In this document: piece by piece, positions 54,537-63,561 of the stretch
Numbering within the stretch: the stretch's first letter is position 1
How the letters are laid out: each line of letters starts with the position of its first letter
From: Leclercia adecarboxylata
GTDB lineage: Bacteria > Pseudomonadota > Gammaproteobacteria > Enterobacterales > Enterobacteriaceae
Reading direction: 5' to 3'
Assembly (NCBI RefSeq): GCF_006171285.1
Contig: NZ_CP040895.1
Location: forward strand, 1 to 64,000
DNA length: 64,000 nucleotides
The notes under the pieces: generated by a model
Databases searched by the model: none
What the model was told of the DNA's origin: nothing
The model's input: the letters and a program-made list of their open reading frames with translations, nothing else
Made by a program: the position numbers and the translations under genes

Positions 54537-54827
54537 TAACGCACGTTGGCCACGCTGGAGCGTCTTCTGGGCCTGCTGTCGGCCTTTGAGGTCGTGGTAT
54601 GGATGACGGATGGCTGGCCGCTGTATGAACCCCGCCTGAAGGGAAAGCTGCACGTTATCAGCAAGCGTTACACTCAGCGCATTGAGCGACATAACCTGAA
54701 TCTGAGACAACATCTGGCAAGGCTGGGACGGAAGTCACTGTCGTTCTCAAAATCGGTGGAGCTGCATGACAAGGTCATCGGGCATTATCTGAACATAAAA
54801 CACTATCAGTAAGTTGGAGTCATTACC
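54537..54827 (+). mobile_element. IS1: Right-hand remnant of IS1
   Basis: Encodes the C-terminal 88 residues of InsB ([20 protein letters not shown] and [20 protein letters not shown]) and ends with the right IS1 repeat AAGTTGGAGTCATTACC at 54827. The left 480 bp are missing and the break near 54537 shows no other mobile element. Confidence 0.9.
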
Positions 54828-55029
54828 GGTTCTCTTTGTCTTTTAGTGATTCTATAAACCTCATTACGTCTGAATATAAAAATCTATTATTTGATTTATG
54901 TGGCTCATGAGGTTGTGGGATGGTCTTGTTTTTGAATGTGCCAGTTTTCTTAATGGCAAAGATTAACTCACCTTCTGTTATTCCTAACATTTCAGCAAAT
55001 GTTTTTGCTTCTATAGTTACTGACTTCAT
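54823..55029 (-). CDS. Small hypothetical protein ended by IS1
   Basis: A 68-residue frame starting MKSVTIEAKTFAEMLGITEG, ending FIESLKDKENR. The first 25 residues look like a short helix-turn-helix. Its stop TAA is supplied by the IS1 end (GGTAATGACTCC), so the native C-terminus was probably longer. It is four bases upstream of nothing else on its strand but lies four bases after the Mrr-like gene and may share its transcript. Not a family I recognise. Confidence 0.5.
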   Translation of the reverse strand: MKSVTIEAKTFAEMLGITEGELIFAIKKTGTFKNKTIPQPHEPHKSNNRFLYSDVMRFIESLKDKENR

Positions 55030-55033
55030 TTAA

Positions 55034-55681
55034 TTAACTCTCATGGTATCGATTTTCTTTACCGGCATCTTTAACAATGGTGCTCGTTTCTAGTGTTGCT
55101 GCGGTACGCTTCATCATCGTCTGCGGGGCGGTTGCGATAGTGAAGGAGCTGCCGGGCGTGAGCAAATCTATCAGGCGCTGGCCGCTGATAATCTCCATCC
55201 GTTCACTGGCAATACTGACAGATTTTGAACCTGCGCCGGTTTTCCCGGTATGGCAAAACAGACCGCGACAGTTATGACGTTTAAGCAACTTCTCGAACTC
55301 CTGTACGTGCTGTAAAGCAATATGGCCGCGATAGCGTTTAGCCTGAATAAGATAGCGATATTTTCCTATTATTACCTGGCCGTCAATGCCTCCATCGCCG
55401 GTATAGCGTTTGTTTCTGATGGTTCTGAAGCCATGCGCTTCAAATCCTTCCAGCAACAGTTCTTCAAACACAAAAGGATCAATTTTCCTCAGGTAGTTAA
55501 TTTTTTGTGGGAAGCCCGGCAACGTCTTTATGCGCTCCAGCACCCGCCGCGCACTTTGCTGCTTCCTTTTGTGTCGCCTGTGCCGTACTGAACGCCGGAA
55601 GAATACAACGGCAAGCAGTGCGATGGCGCTGCAAGCCCATAGAATAAGGTTTTCTGTAGTGGGGAAGGGGATCATGGTCAT
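55034..55681 (-). CDS. Membrane-anchored Mrr-like restriction endonuclease
   Basis: A 215-residue protein starting MTMIPFPTTENLILWACSAI (ATG 55681; the longer frame to 55825 overlaps the lipoprotein gene and lacks family sequence). One N-terminal membrane segment (about residues 10-26) is followed by a basic linker and an Mrr-type nuclease domain: FEELLLEGFEAHGFRTIRNKRYTGDGGIDGQV and YRYLIQAKRYRG, the D...QxK active site. Mrr-family enzymes cut modified DNA; membrane-anchored versions on conjugative plasmids are of unknown role. Present in IncN plasmids between ecoRII and kikA. Confidence 0.8.
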   Translation of the reverse strand: MTMIPFPTTENLILWACSAIALLAVVFFRRSVRHRRHKRKQQSARRVLERIKTLPGFPQKINYLRKIDPFVFEELLLEGFEAHGFRTIRNKRYTGDGGIDGQVIIGKYRYLIQAKRYRGHIALQHVQEFEKLLKRHNCRGLFCHTGKTGAGSKSVSIASERMEIISGQRLIDLLTPGSSFTIATAPQTMMKRTAATLETSTIVKDAGKENRYHES

Positions 55682-55730
55682 AGTGGGCTTTCTGAGGGTA
55701 AAGAAAAGGGCGGTTAAACCGCCCTGGTGT

Positions 55731-56042
55731 TTAGCGACGGCTGTATACCTGCCACGAAGCGCTGCCTGACTGATTCTGGCAAATCCGCCCGTAAAGTACG
55801 GTGCCGGTCGAGTAGCGGGCGCCATTCAGATAGCAATAGCCGCTGGATTGCAGCAGTTCGTTGCGCAGCTTTTCTTCCTGCTTTGATAGCCGGGACTCCG
55901 CAGACTGCAAACGAACGGATAATTCGTTAATCTGGCGTTGCTGGTTATTCAGCTGGCTCTGCATCGCATTACCTTTATCCTGGCTGACGCAACCAGTTAA
56001 GAGAGCTGTACAGGCTAATGCACTTAATATTATTTTTTTCAC
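55731..56042 (-). CDS. Lipoprotein with coiled coil, possibly DUF1496
   Basis: A 103-residue lipoprotein. The signal and lipobox are MKKIILSALACTALLTGCVS (Cys at 18). A coiled coil (QSQLNNQQRQINELSVRLQSAESRLSKQEEKLRNEL) is followed by a small domain SSGYCYLNGARYSTGTVLYG with two cysteines, which resembles DUF1496. It may sit in the inner or outer membrane near the transfer machinery. Function unknown. Confidence 0.7.
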   Translation of the reverse strand: MKKIILSALACTALLTGCVSQDKGNAMQSQLNNQQRQINELSVRLQSAESRLSKQEEKLRNELLQSSGYCYLNGARYSTGTVLYGRICQNQSGSASWQVYSRR

Positions 56043-56077
56043 GTTGGCTCCTTAAATTGAGATTATTCCTAGTTCGC

Positions 56078-56392
56078 CTATAAGCGAACTTTCCCGTATT
56101 TACTTATGATCTGGCTTATCATCGACTGGTTACTTCCACCTTCGCCATTATCCGGGCATTCATTAAGAAAAGCCTTCCTGGCATCCTTCGTGTGGTTGGG
56201 TAAAAAGCCGTGCTTGTTCTTTTTAACGATATTGAAGAAAGCAGCTTCAGCACTGTTACACTCGCTTCCGCCGCTATCGCCGGTGAGCTTGCCCGCCATG
56301 CACATAATAACTTTGCAGGGATCTTCAGCATGGCTGGCAGGAATATAAAGCAGACTACCAGCTGCTATCAGAGGTATTAAGAGTTTCTTCAT
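56078..56392 (-). CDS. kikA: KikA, TrbM-family transfer-region protein
   Basis: A 104-residue exported protein with signal peptide MKKLLIPLIAAGSLLYIPASHA and four or more cysteines (DPCKVIMCMAGKLTGDSGGSEC), the TrbM/KikA/MpfK pattern. KikA of IncN plasmids is the product linked to killing of Klebsiella oxytoca recipients and is exactly this length. It overlaps the preceding gene by four bases and is last of a three-gene operon opposite traL. Confidence 0.88.
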   Translation of the reverse strand: MKKLLIPLIAAGSLLYIPASHAEDPCKVIMCMAGKLTGDSGGSECNSAEAAFFNIVKKNKHGFLPNHTKDARKAFLNECPDNGEGGSNQSMISQIISKYGKVRL

Positions 56393-56733
56393 TGTTTTGT
56401 CCTTAACAGTTTGTTCAGATATACACTCGCCAGAATGTTGATAACGGTAAGCAATATTAATAATAACGCTGCGTTATAAATAGATTTGTAACCTATATCG
56501 CCTGCAATATATTCGACAACAAAAACGAAAATCGTTAAAATTGTGTAAAACTTGATTAACTTTCCTGTAATTTTCTTAACAATATAAGCAACTGAATAAG
56601 AGCCGGATTTGATGATGCTGGCGAGTAACCTGATCGCATGGACACGAAATTTTCTAAAAATGGGCGGAATGGAAGATGCCTTTTTCTTCCTTCTGCTTTT
56701 TTGCCTTTCCGCAAAATCAATAAGTTCGCCCAT
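56389..56733 (-). CDS. Membrane protein of the kikA operon
   Basis: A 114-residue protein with a basic N-terminus (ERQKSRRKKKASSIP) and hydrophobic segments at about residues 62-78 (FYTILTIFVFVVEYIAG) and 86-106 (ALLLILLTVINILASVYL). It lies between the H-NS-type gene (15 bp upstream) and kikA (4-bp overlap). Function unknown. Confidence 0.65.
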   Translation of the reverse strand: MGELIDFAERQKSRRKKKASSIPPIFRKFRVHAIRLLASIIKSGSYSVAYIVKKITGKLIKFYTILTIFVFVVEYIAGDIGYKSIYNAALLLILLTVINILASVYLNKLLRTKQ

Positions 56734-56748
56734 TTTTATACCCTCCGG

Positions 56749-57054
56749 TTATATCTTCAGATCATCAAGTGATAAACCACTATCAAGCAGCTCTTTGAGC
56801 CATGTGGGTCGGCGGCCAGTCCCGGACCAGGTATTTTCTGCGTTCCTGGGGTCGCGGTATTTTGCTGGTCTATGTTCTCTGGGGTTGGCTACGCCCTGCA
56901 TCTTCATGGCTTCCAGGCTAATGCCAGCGTCCAATTTTGCAGTTAGCCAGGCCGGGCGCTTCCCTATACCAGTCCACGTATTAAAAGGGTTATCCGGGTC
57001 ACGATACACGGGTTCGCCTTTTGGTCGTTTTTCTGATTTCAGGGGAACCAGCAT
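56749..57054 (-). CDS. Tandem H-NS-type DNA-binding protein, candidate Kor regulator
   Basis: A 101-residue protein with two copies of the H-NS C-terminal DNA-binding motif: YRDPDNPFNTWTGIGKRPAW and KYRDPRNAENTWSGTGRRPT. The start ATG 57054 (MLVPLKSEKRP) is chosen because AAGGAAGG stands right before it; the frame is open to 57126, but that part overlaps the promoter. H-NS oligomerisation helices are absent. IncN plasmids encode KorA and KorB, repressors of the transfer promoters; this is one candidate and the gene at 57894 the other. I cannot say which is which. Confidence 0.65.
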   Translation of the reverse strand: MLVPLKSEKRPKGEPVYRDPDNPFNTWTGIGKRPAWLTAKLDAGISLEAMKMQGVANPREHRPAKYRDPRNAENTWSGTGRRPTWLKELLDSGLSLDDLKI

Positions 57055-57092
57055 CACCTTCCTTCCTTCAGCGGTTTTCTTTTCGTTTCTTC

Positions 57093-57146
57093 TTGACACG
57101 ATCTCATTAGCCCTTATCATAAACAAAAGTCGTCGAAATTACAATT
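57093..57146. promoter_or_regulatory. Face-to-face promoters of traL and the kikA operon with operator
   Basis: Plus strand: TTGACA (57093-57098), 16 bp, TATCAT (57115-57120) for traL. Minus strand: TTGTAA (57144-57139), 17 bp, TATGAT (57121-57116) for the H-NS-type/kikA operon. The 25-bp element at 57122-57146 (AACAAAAGTCG...CAATT) recurs with two changes at 63486-63510 before traN, so it is the likely KorA/KorB operator. It overlaps the traL start point and the opposing -35. Confidence 0.65.
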
Positions 57147-57162
57147 ACGCGGTGAAACATAA

Positions 57163-57897
57163 ATGAGTAAACATCCAAAACTCCTGGTTCTCGCTCTGGC
57201 CTGCCTTGCTTGTGCTGGCCGTGCCAGTGCTGCGCCTGCCTCCGATGAAGTTGCCAGGCTTGCGCAGAGATGTGCGCCTGATGTTTCACCCTTAACGATG
57301 GCGTACATCGTCGGCCATGAGTCCTCAAATGGGCCGTACAGGATCAATATTAACGGTAGTATTCAGTTAAAACAGCAACCGCGTACTGAAGCTGAGGCCG
57401 TCAGCGTTGCGAAAGTTCTGCTGAAGGATAATAAAAGTTTTGATATGGGCCTTGCACAAATTAACTCAAATAATTTAGTGGGCCTGGGTCTTTCGGTTGA
57501 CGATATTTTCAAACCCTGCATCAACCTGCGGGCGAGCCAGACCATCCTTAAAGCCTGTTATGATAGCGCCCTGAAATCCTACCCAGCCGGGCAGGTTGCG
57601 CTGAGACACGCGCTTTCCTGCTACAACACCGGCTCACTCACAAACGGGATTTCTAACGGGTATGTCACGAAAGTTATCAACGTGGCGCGTCAATCAACTG
57701 ATTTGAAAATCCCTACGCTGCTACCTGACGGCCAGACCAGTGAGGACAGCACCGCGACTGAGCCTCAGCAGGCAAAAAGTACGGCGCCGCAGTATGACGG
57801 TGAACAAGATGTTTTTGGTTCGGGTGATGGCGATGCCTTCAGCCGAAATAATACGGATGCCTTTTTAACCAGACAGGAAACAGCGAAGGGGGAATGA
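57163..57897 (+). CDS. traL: TraL, VirB1-type lytic transglycosylase
   Basis: A 244-residue exported protein of the IncN mating apparatus. Signal peptide MSKHPKLLVLALACLACAGRASA. The SLT domain shows AQRCAPDVSPLTMAYIVGHESSNGPY, with the catalytic Glu in HESS, and DMGLAQINSNNL. It locally opens peptidoglycan for the secretion channel. A GGTGA ribosome site lies 7 bp upstream. The C-terminal 50 residues are low-complexity. First gene of the operon; the stop overlaps the next start (ATGA). Confidence 0.93.
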   Translation: MSKHPKLLVLALACLACAGRASAAPASDEVARLAQRCAPDVSPLTMAYIVGHESSNGPYRININGSIQLKQQPRTEAEAVSVAKVLLKDNKSFDMGLAQINSNNLVGLGLSVDDIFKPCINLRASQTILKACYDSALKSYPAGQVALRHALSCYNTGSLTNGISNGYVTKVINVARQSTDLKIPTLLPDGQTSEDSTATEPQQAKSTAPQYDGEQDVFGSGDGDAFSRNNTDAFLTRQETAKGE

Positions 57898-58187
57898 GGT
57901 TATGGATGGAACGTTTGTACCTTGTATTGCAATCACAGATCCTGGAGCTATTTGAAGCAGGAAAAGTGAAGGAGGTAACGATAGAACGGGTTTCATTAAA
58001 GAAGTGGTATCCCGTTTTTCAGATAGACGATGAACAGCTGGGCCAGATCGCATGTTCCATTAGGGTTAACAAAGAGCATGAGCTACGAACCTGGGCTGAT
58101 TTAAGGCTACTGGCAGAGTTTTTGAAAGATAAGTGTGGCGTTGAAGAATGCCGGTTAAATCTGCAATCAACAGAAGATAGTGAGTAA
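57894..58187 (+). CDS. Small regulator-like protein between traL and traM, candidate KorA/KorB
   Basis: A 97-residue protein starting MRLWMERLYLVLQSQILELF, with ERVSLKKWYPVFQIDDEQLG and a helical end. It overlaps traL by four bases and precedes traM by nine. IncN maps place a kor gene at this position, as far as I recall, but the sequence has no clear DNA-binding motif that I can name. Confidence 0.55.
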   Translation: MRLWMERLYLVLQSQILELFEAGKVKEVTIERVSLKKWYPVFQIDDEQLGQIACSIRVNKEHELRTWADLRLLAEFLKDKCGVEECRLNLQSTEDSE

Positions 58188-58196
58188 GGAGAAAGT

Positions 58197-58490
58197 ATGA
58201 CCACGTTGTTTAAGAAGTATGGCCCTGCGGTAGTTATGGGCGTTTTGTCCATTGCCCTGCCGCAAATTGCGCTGGCCGCTGGCACCGATACTGGTGAATC
58301 AACCGCTACATCAATCCAGACGTGGTTGAGCACATGGATTCCAATTGGTTGTGCTATTGCGATCATGGTTAGTTGCTTTATGTGGATGCTTCACGTAATC
58401 CCAGCCAGCTTTATTCCTCGTATCGTAATCTCGCTGATTGGTATTGGTTCTGCATCATTTCTGGTTTCCCTGACGGGCGTAGGAAGCTGA
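58197..58490 (+). CDS. traM: TraM, VirB2-type pilin
   Basis: A 97-residue pilin precursor. Signal peptide region MTTLFKKYGPAVVMGVLSIA to LAAG, then two hydrophobic segments (IPIGCAIAIMVSCFMWML and IPRIVISLIGIGSASFLVSLTG) joined by a short loop, the VirB2 fold. It builds the IncN conjugative pilus. GGAG lies before the ATG. A strong hairpin follows in the mRNA. Confidence 0.9.
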   Translation: MTTLFKKYGPAVVMGVLSIALPQIALAAGTDTGESTATSIQTWLSTWIPIGCAIAIMVSCFMWMLHVIPASFIPRIVISLIGIGSASFLVSLTGVGS

Positions 58491-58503
58491 ACAACGCGAA
58501 AAG

Positions 58504-58521
58504 GGGGGACTTTTGTCCCCC
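58504..58521 (+). promoter_or_regulatory. mRNA hairpin between traM and traA
   Basis: GGGGGAC TTTT GTCCCCC is a perfect 7-bp stem with no T-run behind it. It could protect the pilin message from 3' exonuclease decay and raise traM over the downstream genes. Confidence 0.6.
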
Positions 58522-58539
58522 AAAGTGAGGACTACAAAG

Positions 58540-58857
58540 ATGTTCGTTGACGGGAAAAGACCGCTTTTCAAAGGTGCGACTCGCTTACCTCGCGCGCTGG
58601 GTGTACCACGTAATGTAGCTATGATGATATTCATGATTTCTGCCTCGCTTTTTATGATTATTCATATGTGGGCGATTCTGGTGTTCGTCTTTTTGTGGAT
58701 TCCTTCAGCTGCATTAACAAAATATGACGACCGCATGTTTCGAATTATGGGCCTGTGGTTGAAAACCAAATTCAGTAATTGGTTTGATTCTCCGTTTAAG
58801 CAGTGGGGAGGATCGTCTTATTCCTCTGTTGACTACAAACGTAAGGGTTTAAAATAA
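58540..58857 (+). CDS. traA: TraA, VirB3-type protein
   Basis: A 105-residue inner membrane protein: MFVDGKRPLFKGATRLPRAL, then two membrane segments (AMMIFMISASLFMIIHMWAILVFVFLWIP). The start ATG 58540 has GTGAGG before it; the frame is open to a TTG at 58513, inside the hairpin. It is the VirB3 homologue and sits before traB as usual. Stop and traB start share TAATG. Confidence 0.9.
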   Translation: MFVDGKRPLFKGATRLPRALGVPRNVAMMIFMISASLFMIIHMWAILVFVFLWIPSAALTKYDDRMFRIMGLWLKTKFSNWFDSPFKQWGGSSYSSVDYKRKGLK

Positions 58858-61457
58858 TGAGAGCTGCCACCGCTACGAAGCCAAAAAAAATTGATGCCTA
58901 CCGTAAGGAGCCATCAGTAAATAAAAAGTATTTGCCCTATTCTTATCACCTCAATGATTACGTGATTTCGATGGAAAACGGCGATCTGATGGCTTTTTTC
59001 AAGCTGGATGGCCGCACACATGACTGCGCATCAGATCGGGAACTGGTCACCTGGCATAAAGACCTTAATACGCTGGTCAAGAGCTTCGGAACAGACCATG
59101 TAGAGCTGTGGACGCATGAATATCACCATGAGGCTAAAGAGTACCCGGATGGTGAGTATGACCATTTTTTCCCTGCTTATGTTGATCAATATAACCGTAA
59201 GCTGCACGGTGATTCCAAGCAGCTGATTAATGACCTTTATCTGACCGTTATTTACAAACAGGTAGGGGATAAAACACAGAAGTTTCTGGCGAAATTTGAA
59301 AAGCCGACTCGTGACGAAATTCAGCAAATGCAGAATGAGGCGCTTGAAGGTCTGGAAGATATTTCTGAACAAATCCTGGAAGCAATGAAGCCGTATGGCA
59401 TTCAGCAGTTGGGTATCTATTATCGTGACAAACGCGGTGTTGAAATTCCTGCGCCTGATAAAAAAGAACGTGAAGAACTTGCTGAAGTCGATGAATCAGA
59501 CATTTTTGACGAAGCCATTGTTATCGAACGCAACGAGCCTGAACCTTCGCAGGCTCACGCTTATTCAAAAGCGCTGGAGTTCCTTTATTTCCTCGCAAAT
59601 ATGGAATGGGCCATCGTGCCTGTTTGCCGTGATCGTATCCGTGAGTACATCATGGACAACCGCCCTGTTAGCTCCCTGTGGGGGGATGTTGTCCAGATCA
59701 GAACGGTAGATCACAACTTCTATACCACCGGCATTGAATTTCGTGAATACGAAGAAGATACAGAGCCAGGCCAGCTTAACATGCTTAAAGAAGCCGATTT
59801 TGAATACCTTCTGACGCAGAGTTTTTCTTGCCTCTCTGAATCTTCAGCTAAAACGTTTCTGACGCATCAGGAAAAATCTTTGCAGGAAACGCGCGACCGT
59901 GCGCAAAGCCAGCTGGCACAGCTTGGTACTGCGCTCGATATGCTGACGTCCAGAGAGTTCGTGATGGGCTACCATCATGGAACCGTGCATGTCTGGGATA
60001 ATGACCAAAACGCGGTACAGCGCAAAGCGCGTCGTGTGAAGGTTATGCTAACCGGCTGTGGCGTGGTTGGCGGGACTATCAGCCTGGCCTCTGAGGCTGC
60101 ATATTATGCGAGACTGCCTGGCAACCAGAAATGGGCGCCGCGCCCGGTTCCGATAAACTCATGGAACTTCCTGCACTTCAGCCCGTTCCACAATTTTATG
60201 CGTGGCAAGCCTGACAATAACCCGTGGGGGCCAGCGCTGACCATGTTCCGCACGATCAGCGGTACGCCACTCTATTTTAATTTCCATGTGACCCCGCTTG
60301 AAGAACTTTCCTACGGTAAACGCCCGCTGGGCCATGCGTTAATAACGGGTATGTCGGGGGAAGGTAAAACCACGCTGCTTAACTTCCTGCTGGCGCAGTC
60401 AATGAAGTACAACCCGCGGCTTTTTGTTTATGACCGTGACCGCGGTATGGAGCCGTTCATTCGAAGCGTTGGTGGCTACTATAAAGTTCTGCAACAGGGT
60501 ATGCCGTCCGGGTTTGCCCCGCTTCAGATTGAACCGACCAAACGCAATATTGCCCTCATTAAAAACCTGTTCCGCATTTGTGTGGAAACCACCAATAACG
60601 GGCCTATCAGCGCAACGATGGCTACCGAACTGGCTGAAGGCGTTGATGCGGTTATGGGGGAAGGCTCACTTATTCCACGCGAGGCGCGCACCGTTACTAT
60701 CCTGGACGGGTACGTGAATGAAGTTGTGGAAAATGGCGTATCACTGAAAGGGCTGCTGCGCGAATGGACGCGCGAAGGCCAGTATGGCTGGCTGTTTGAC
60801 AATGATAAAGACAGCCTGGATCTCAGCGCGAATGATATTTTTGGCTTCGATTTATCCGAGTTTATCGCAGCCAAAGAGGAAGTATCCAGCCCGGCCCGTA
60901 CTCCGCTCATGATGTACCTTCTGTACCGGGTACGTGACTCCATCGACGGCAAACGCCGCGTCATTCAGTGCTTTGACGAGTTCCACGCCTACCTTGACGA
61001 TCCGGTTATCGAGCGTGAAGTTAAGCGTGGTATCAAAACTGACCGTAAGAAAGACGCTATCTATGTGTTTGCCACGCAGGAGCCGAACGATGCGCTGTCC
61101 AGCCGTATTGGCCGCACGATCATGTCGCAGACCGTCACAAAAATCTGCCTGCGCGATCCGGAAGCTATCCGAGAGGATTATGCCTTCCTTACTGATGCTG
61201 AATACGACGCGCTGATGTCGATTACCGAACACTCCAGACAGTTCCTGGTTAAACAAGGGCAACAGTCTGCGATTGCTTCTTTCAATCTCTACCCTCGCAA
61301 CAGCGACGATATTGATGCAGATATTAAGACAATGGACAACGTTCTTAGCGTGTTGTCCGGTGAACCACAAAACGCCGAAATTGCGCATGAGCTGGTTGAA
61401 CGGCTCGGTAATGACCCTGAAGTATGGCTCAAAGAATACTGGCGCCTGACGGCTTAA
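58857..61457 (+). CDS. traB: TraB, VirB4-type ATPase
   Basis: An 866-residue ATPase of the type IV secretion system, full length. The N-terminal CagE/VirB4 domain is followed by Walker [21 protein letters not shown] near residue 490 and Walker [18 protein letters not shown] near 700. It powers pilus assembly and substrate transfer at the inner membrane. ATG overlaps the traA stop by one base. Confidence 0.95.
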   Translation: MRAATATKPKKIDAYRKEPSVNKKYLPYSYHLNDYVISMENGDLMAFFKLDGRTHDCASDRELVTWHKDLNTLVKSFGTDHVELWTHEYHHEAKEYPDGEYDHFFPAYVDQYNRKLHGDSKQLINDLYLTVIYKQVGDKTQKFLAKFEKPTRDEIQQMQNEALEGLEDISEQILEAMKPYGIQQLGIYYRDKRGVEIPAPDKKEREELAEVDESDIFDEAIVIERNEPEPSQAHAYSKALEFLYFLANMEWAIVPVCRDRIREYIMDNRPVSSLWGDVVQIRTVDHNFYTTGIEFREYEEDTEPGQLNMLKEADFEYLLTQSFSCLSESSAKTFLTHQEKSLQETRDRAQSQLAQLGTALDMLTSREFVMGYHHGTVHVWDNDQNAVQRKARRVKVMLTGCGVVGGTISLASEAAYYARLPGNQKWAPRPVPINSWNFLHFSPFHNFMRGKPDNNPWGPALTMFRTISGTPLYFNFHVTPLEELSYGKRPLGHALITGMSGEGKTTLLNFLLAQSMKYNPRLFVYDRDRGMEPFIRSVGGYYKVLQQGMPSGFAPLQIEPTKRNIALIKNLFRICVETTNNGPISATMATELAEGVDAVMGEGSLIPREARTVTILDGYVNEVVENGVSLKGLLREWTREGQYGWLFDNDKDSLDLSANDIFGFDLSEFIAAKEEVSSPARTPLMMYLLYRVRDSIDGKRRVIQCFDEFHAYLDDPVIEREVKRGIKTDRKKDAIYVFATQEPNDALSSRIGRTIMSQTVTKICLRDPEAIREDYAFLTDAEYDALMSITEHSRQFLVKQGQQSAIASFNLYPRNSDDIDADIKTMDNVLSVLSGEPQNAEIAHELVERLGNDPEVWLKEYWRLTA

Positions 61458-61474
61458 CAACGAGGCAAAACACC

Positions 61475-62188
61475 ATGAAAAAAACACTGACGGCAGTATT
61501 GCTGACCACCGGCCTGATTCTGGGAGGCGCGCAAAGCGCTTCCGCAGGCATCATCGTGACCAACCCTACTGAGCTGGCTAAACAGGTCGAGCAGCTTCAG
61601 CAAATGGCGCAGCAGCTGGAGCAGCTTAAAAGCCAGCTGCAAACGCAGAAAAATATGTATGAGTCGATGGCAAAGACAACCAACCTGGGCGATCTGCTGG
61701 GGACGTCTACCAGCACGCTGGCAAATAATTTGCCGGACAACTGGAAGGAGATCTACAGCGACGCCATGAACTCCAGTTCTTCCGTCACGCCTTCAGTTAA
61801 CAGCATGATGGGCCAGTTTAATGCGGAAGTTGACGACATGACGCCCAGCGAAGCAATTACCTACATGAACAAAAAGCTGGCTGAAAAAGGCGCTTATGAC
61901 CGCGTTATGGCAGAAAAAGCCTACAACAACCAGATGCAGGAACTAACCGATATGCAGGAGCTGACGGAGCAGATTAAAACGACTCCAGACCTGAAATCGA
62001 TTGCTGACTTACAGGCCCGTATCCAGACGTCACAGGGTGCTATTCAGGGTGAGCAGGCGAAGCTGAATCTGATGAACATGTTGCAGCAGTCACAGGACAA
62101 GCTATTACGTGCGCAGAAAGAACGTGCCACCCACAATTTTGTTTTTGGAACCGGCGGGGACGTTACCGCGTCACCTTCAATTAACTGA
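61475..62188 (+). CDS. traC: TraC, VirB5-type pilus tip protein
   Basis: A 237-residue secreted protein. Start [20 protein letters not shown] (ATG 61475) gives a signal peptide ending SASAG; the open frame before it overlaps traB. A long helical coiled coil follows ([20 protein letters not shown]), typical of VirB5. TraC of pKM101 is found at the pilus tip and can act outside the cell. Confidence 0.92.
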   Translation: MKKTLTAVLLTTGLILGGAQSASAGIIVTNPTELAKQVEQLQQMAQQLEQLKSQLQTQKNMYESMAKTTNLGDLLGTSTSTLANNLPDNWKEIYSDAMNSSSSVTPSVNSMMGQFNAEVDDMTPSEAITYMNKKLAEKGAYDRVMAEKAYNNQMQELTDMQELTEQIKTTPDLKSIADLQARIQTSQGAIQGEQAKLNLMNMLQQSQDKLLRAQKERATHNFVFGTGGDVTASPSIN

Positions 62189-62195
62189 GGTAATT

Positions 62196-62423
62196 ATGAA
62201 AAAACTACTGCTTGTTATCCCTTTCCTCCTGGTGGCCTGCGATGCCTCGCATGACGTGGAGTGGTACAAAAAACATGAGAAAGAGCGCAAGGCAACAATT
62301 CAGGAATGCAAGAAAGACGCGGATGAACTTCAGAAACCTGATTGCAAAAACGCGCGCGAAGCCGATCGTCAGCTGTTTGTGTTCGGCAAAAAAGACGGCG
62401 AAATCAATTCACCGAAAATTTAG
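62196..62423 (+). CDS. eex: Eex entry exclusion lipoprotein
   Basis: A 75-residue lipoprotein. Lipobox MKKLLLVIPFLLVACDASHD with Cys 15. The mature part is charged and has CKKDADELQKPDCKNA with two cysteines. It blocks entry of related IncN plasmids into the donor. Position between traC and traD fits pKM101. Start ATG 62196 has GAGG upstream. Confidence 0.9.
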   Translation: MKKLLLVIPFLLVACDASHDVEWYKKHEKERKATIQECKKDADELQKPDCKNAREADRQLFVFGKKDGEINSPKI

Positions 62424-62438
62424 GAGTAAGGAGGCAAT

Positions 62439-63479
62439 ATGGCATTCACCCTAGTCGCAGACATTTTCGCAAAAGTAGACGGGGCGATTACGTCAATGGT
62501 GAGCGCCAATGTTGCCACCATTATCTCTGATGTAACGCCTCTGATTGCCACCTGTCTGACAATCAAGCTGATGGTTCAGGGGATGTACTCAGCGTTTAAT
62601 CCGGGGGCGGGCGACAGCCTGAGTTCGCTGATTAAAGAGTATCTTTCCATAGCCCTTATCCTGAGCTTTGCAACGGCGGGCGGCTGGTATCAACAGGAAC
62701 TGGTCAACGTGGCGCTTCACCTGCCGGATGATTTTGCCGGGATACTGTCTGCCCCTAATAAAGTCGGTGCAAGTGGCGTACCGGCGATTATTGATAGCGG
62801 TATTGAAAAAGGTATCAAGATCGTCAACACCGCATGGGAAGCCGCAGACGTGTTTTCATCGAGCGGCCTGGCCGCGTATGCCATTGGCGGCATTATGATG
62901 ATTGCTACCGTTGTGCTGGGCGGCCTCGGTGCGGGCTTTGTGATCATGGCTAAGATCCTTCTGGCCGTTACGCTTTGTTTTGGCCCGATTGCAATCTTCT
63001 GCCTGCTGTGGGGAGCGACAAAAAACATCTTTGCTCGCTGGCTGGCGTCGGTCATTAACTATGGCCTTGTCGTCGTCATTCTTGCGCTCGTGTTTGGTTT
63101 CATCATGCAGATGTTCGACAACCTCCTGTCCTCGATGAACTCTGATGCCGCTTACTCATCAATCACTGGTTCTATCTCCGCCTTATTACTGACGGTCATT
63201 TCCGTTTTCGTTCTGTTCCAGATTCCGCAAATTGCCGCCAGCTGGGGTAGCGGTATCAGCGCCGGAGTTGCTGACGCCGCACGCTCTACGGGTTCTTCCA
63301 TGCAGGCGCTTGGCAATATGGGCAGCCACGGCATGTTTGGCGGTAATGCGTTCAGAGGCGGTAACAGTGGCGGCGGCCAGCAATCGGCAGGTGGAGGAAG
63401 TGGCAGCAACAGCGGAGGAAGCAGTGGTTCTAATTTAAGTGGTAAGGCAAGGGGCAGTCGCGGGAAGAAGGCTGCATAA
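62439..63479 (+). CDS. traD: TraD, VirB6-type membrane protein
   Basis: A 346-residue polytopic protein with at least five hydrophobic segments, such as LSIALILSFATAGGWY, AYAIGGIMMIATVVLGGLGAGFVIMAK and YGLVVVILALVFGFIMQMF, and a Gly/Ser-rich end. VirB6 proteins form the inner membrane part of the secretion channel. GGAGTAAGGAGG lies before the ATG. Confidence 0.92.
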   Translation: MAFTLVADIFAKVDGAITSMVSANVATIISDVTPLIATCLTIKLMVQGMYSAFNPGAGDSLSSLIKEYLSIALILSFATAGGWYQQELVNVALHLPDDFAGILSAPNKVGASGVPAIIDSGIEKGIKIVNTAWEAADVFSSSGLAAYAIGGIMMIATVVLGGLGAGFVIMAKILLAVTLCFGPIAIFCLLWGATKNIFARWLASVINYGLVVVILALVFGFIMQMFDNLLSSMNSDAAYSSITGSISALLLTVISVFVLFQIPQIAASWGSGISAGVADAARSTGSSMQALGNMGSHGMFGGNAFRGGNSGGGQQSAGGGSGSNSGGSSGSNLSGKARGSRGKKAA

Positions 63480-63485
63480 AATTAA

Positions 63486-63528
63486 AACAAAAGTCGTTGA
63501 AATTGCAATTTCGGCGACTTATTATAAT
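63486..63528 (+). promoter_or_regulatory. Promoter and Kor-type operator before traN
   Basis: The 25-bp element at 63486-63510 matches 57122-57146 at 23 positions. Within it TTGAAA (63497-63502) with 17 bp to TATTAT (63520-63525, overlapping TATAAT at 63523-63528) forms a promoter for traN-traE and following genes, so the operator overlaps the -35. Confidence 0.65.
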
Positions 63529-63561
63529 TAGTACGTTCAACAACCGATAATGGATGCCGTA

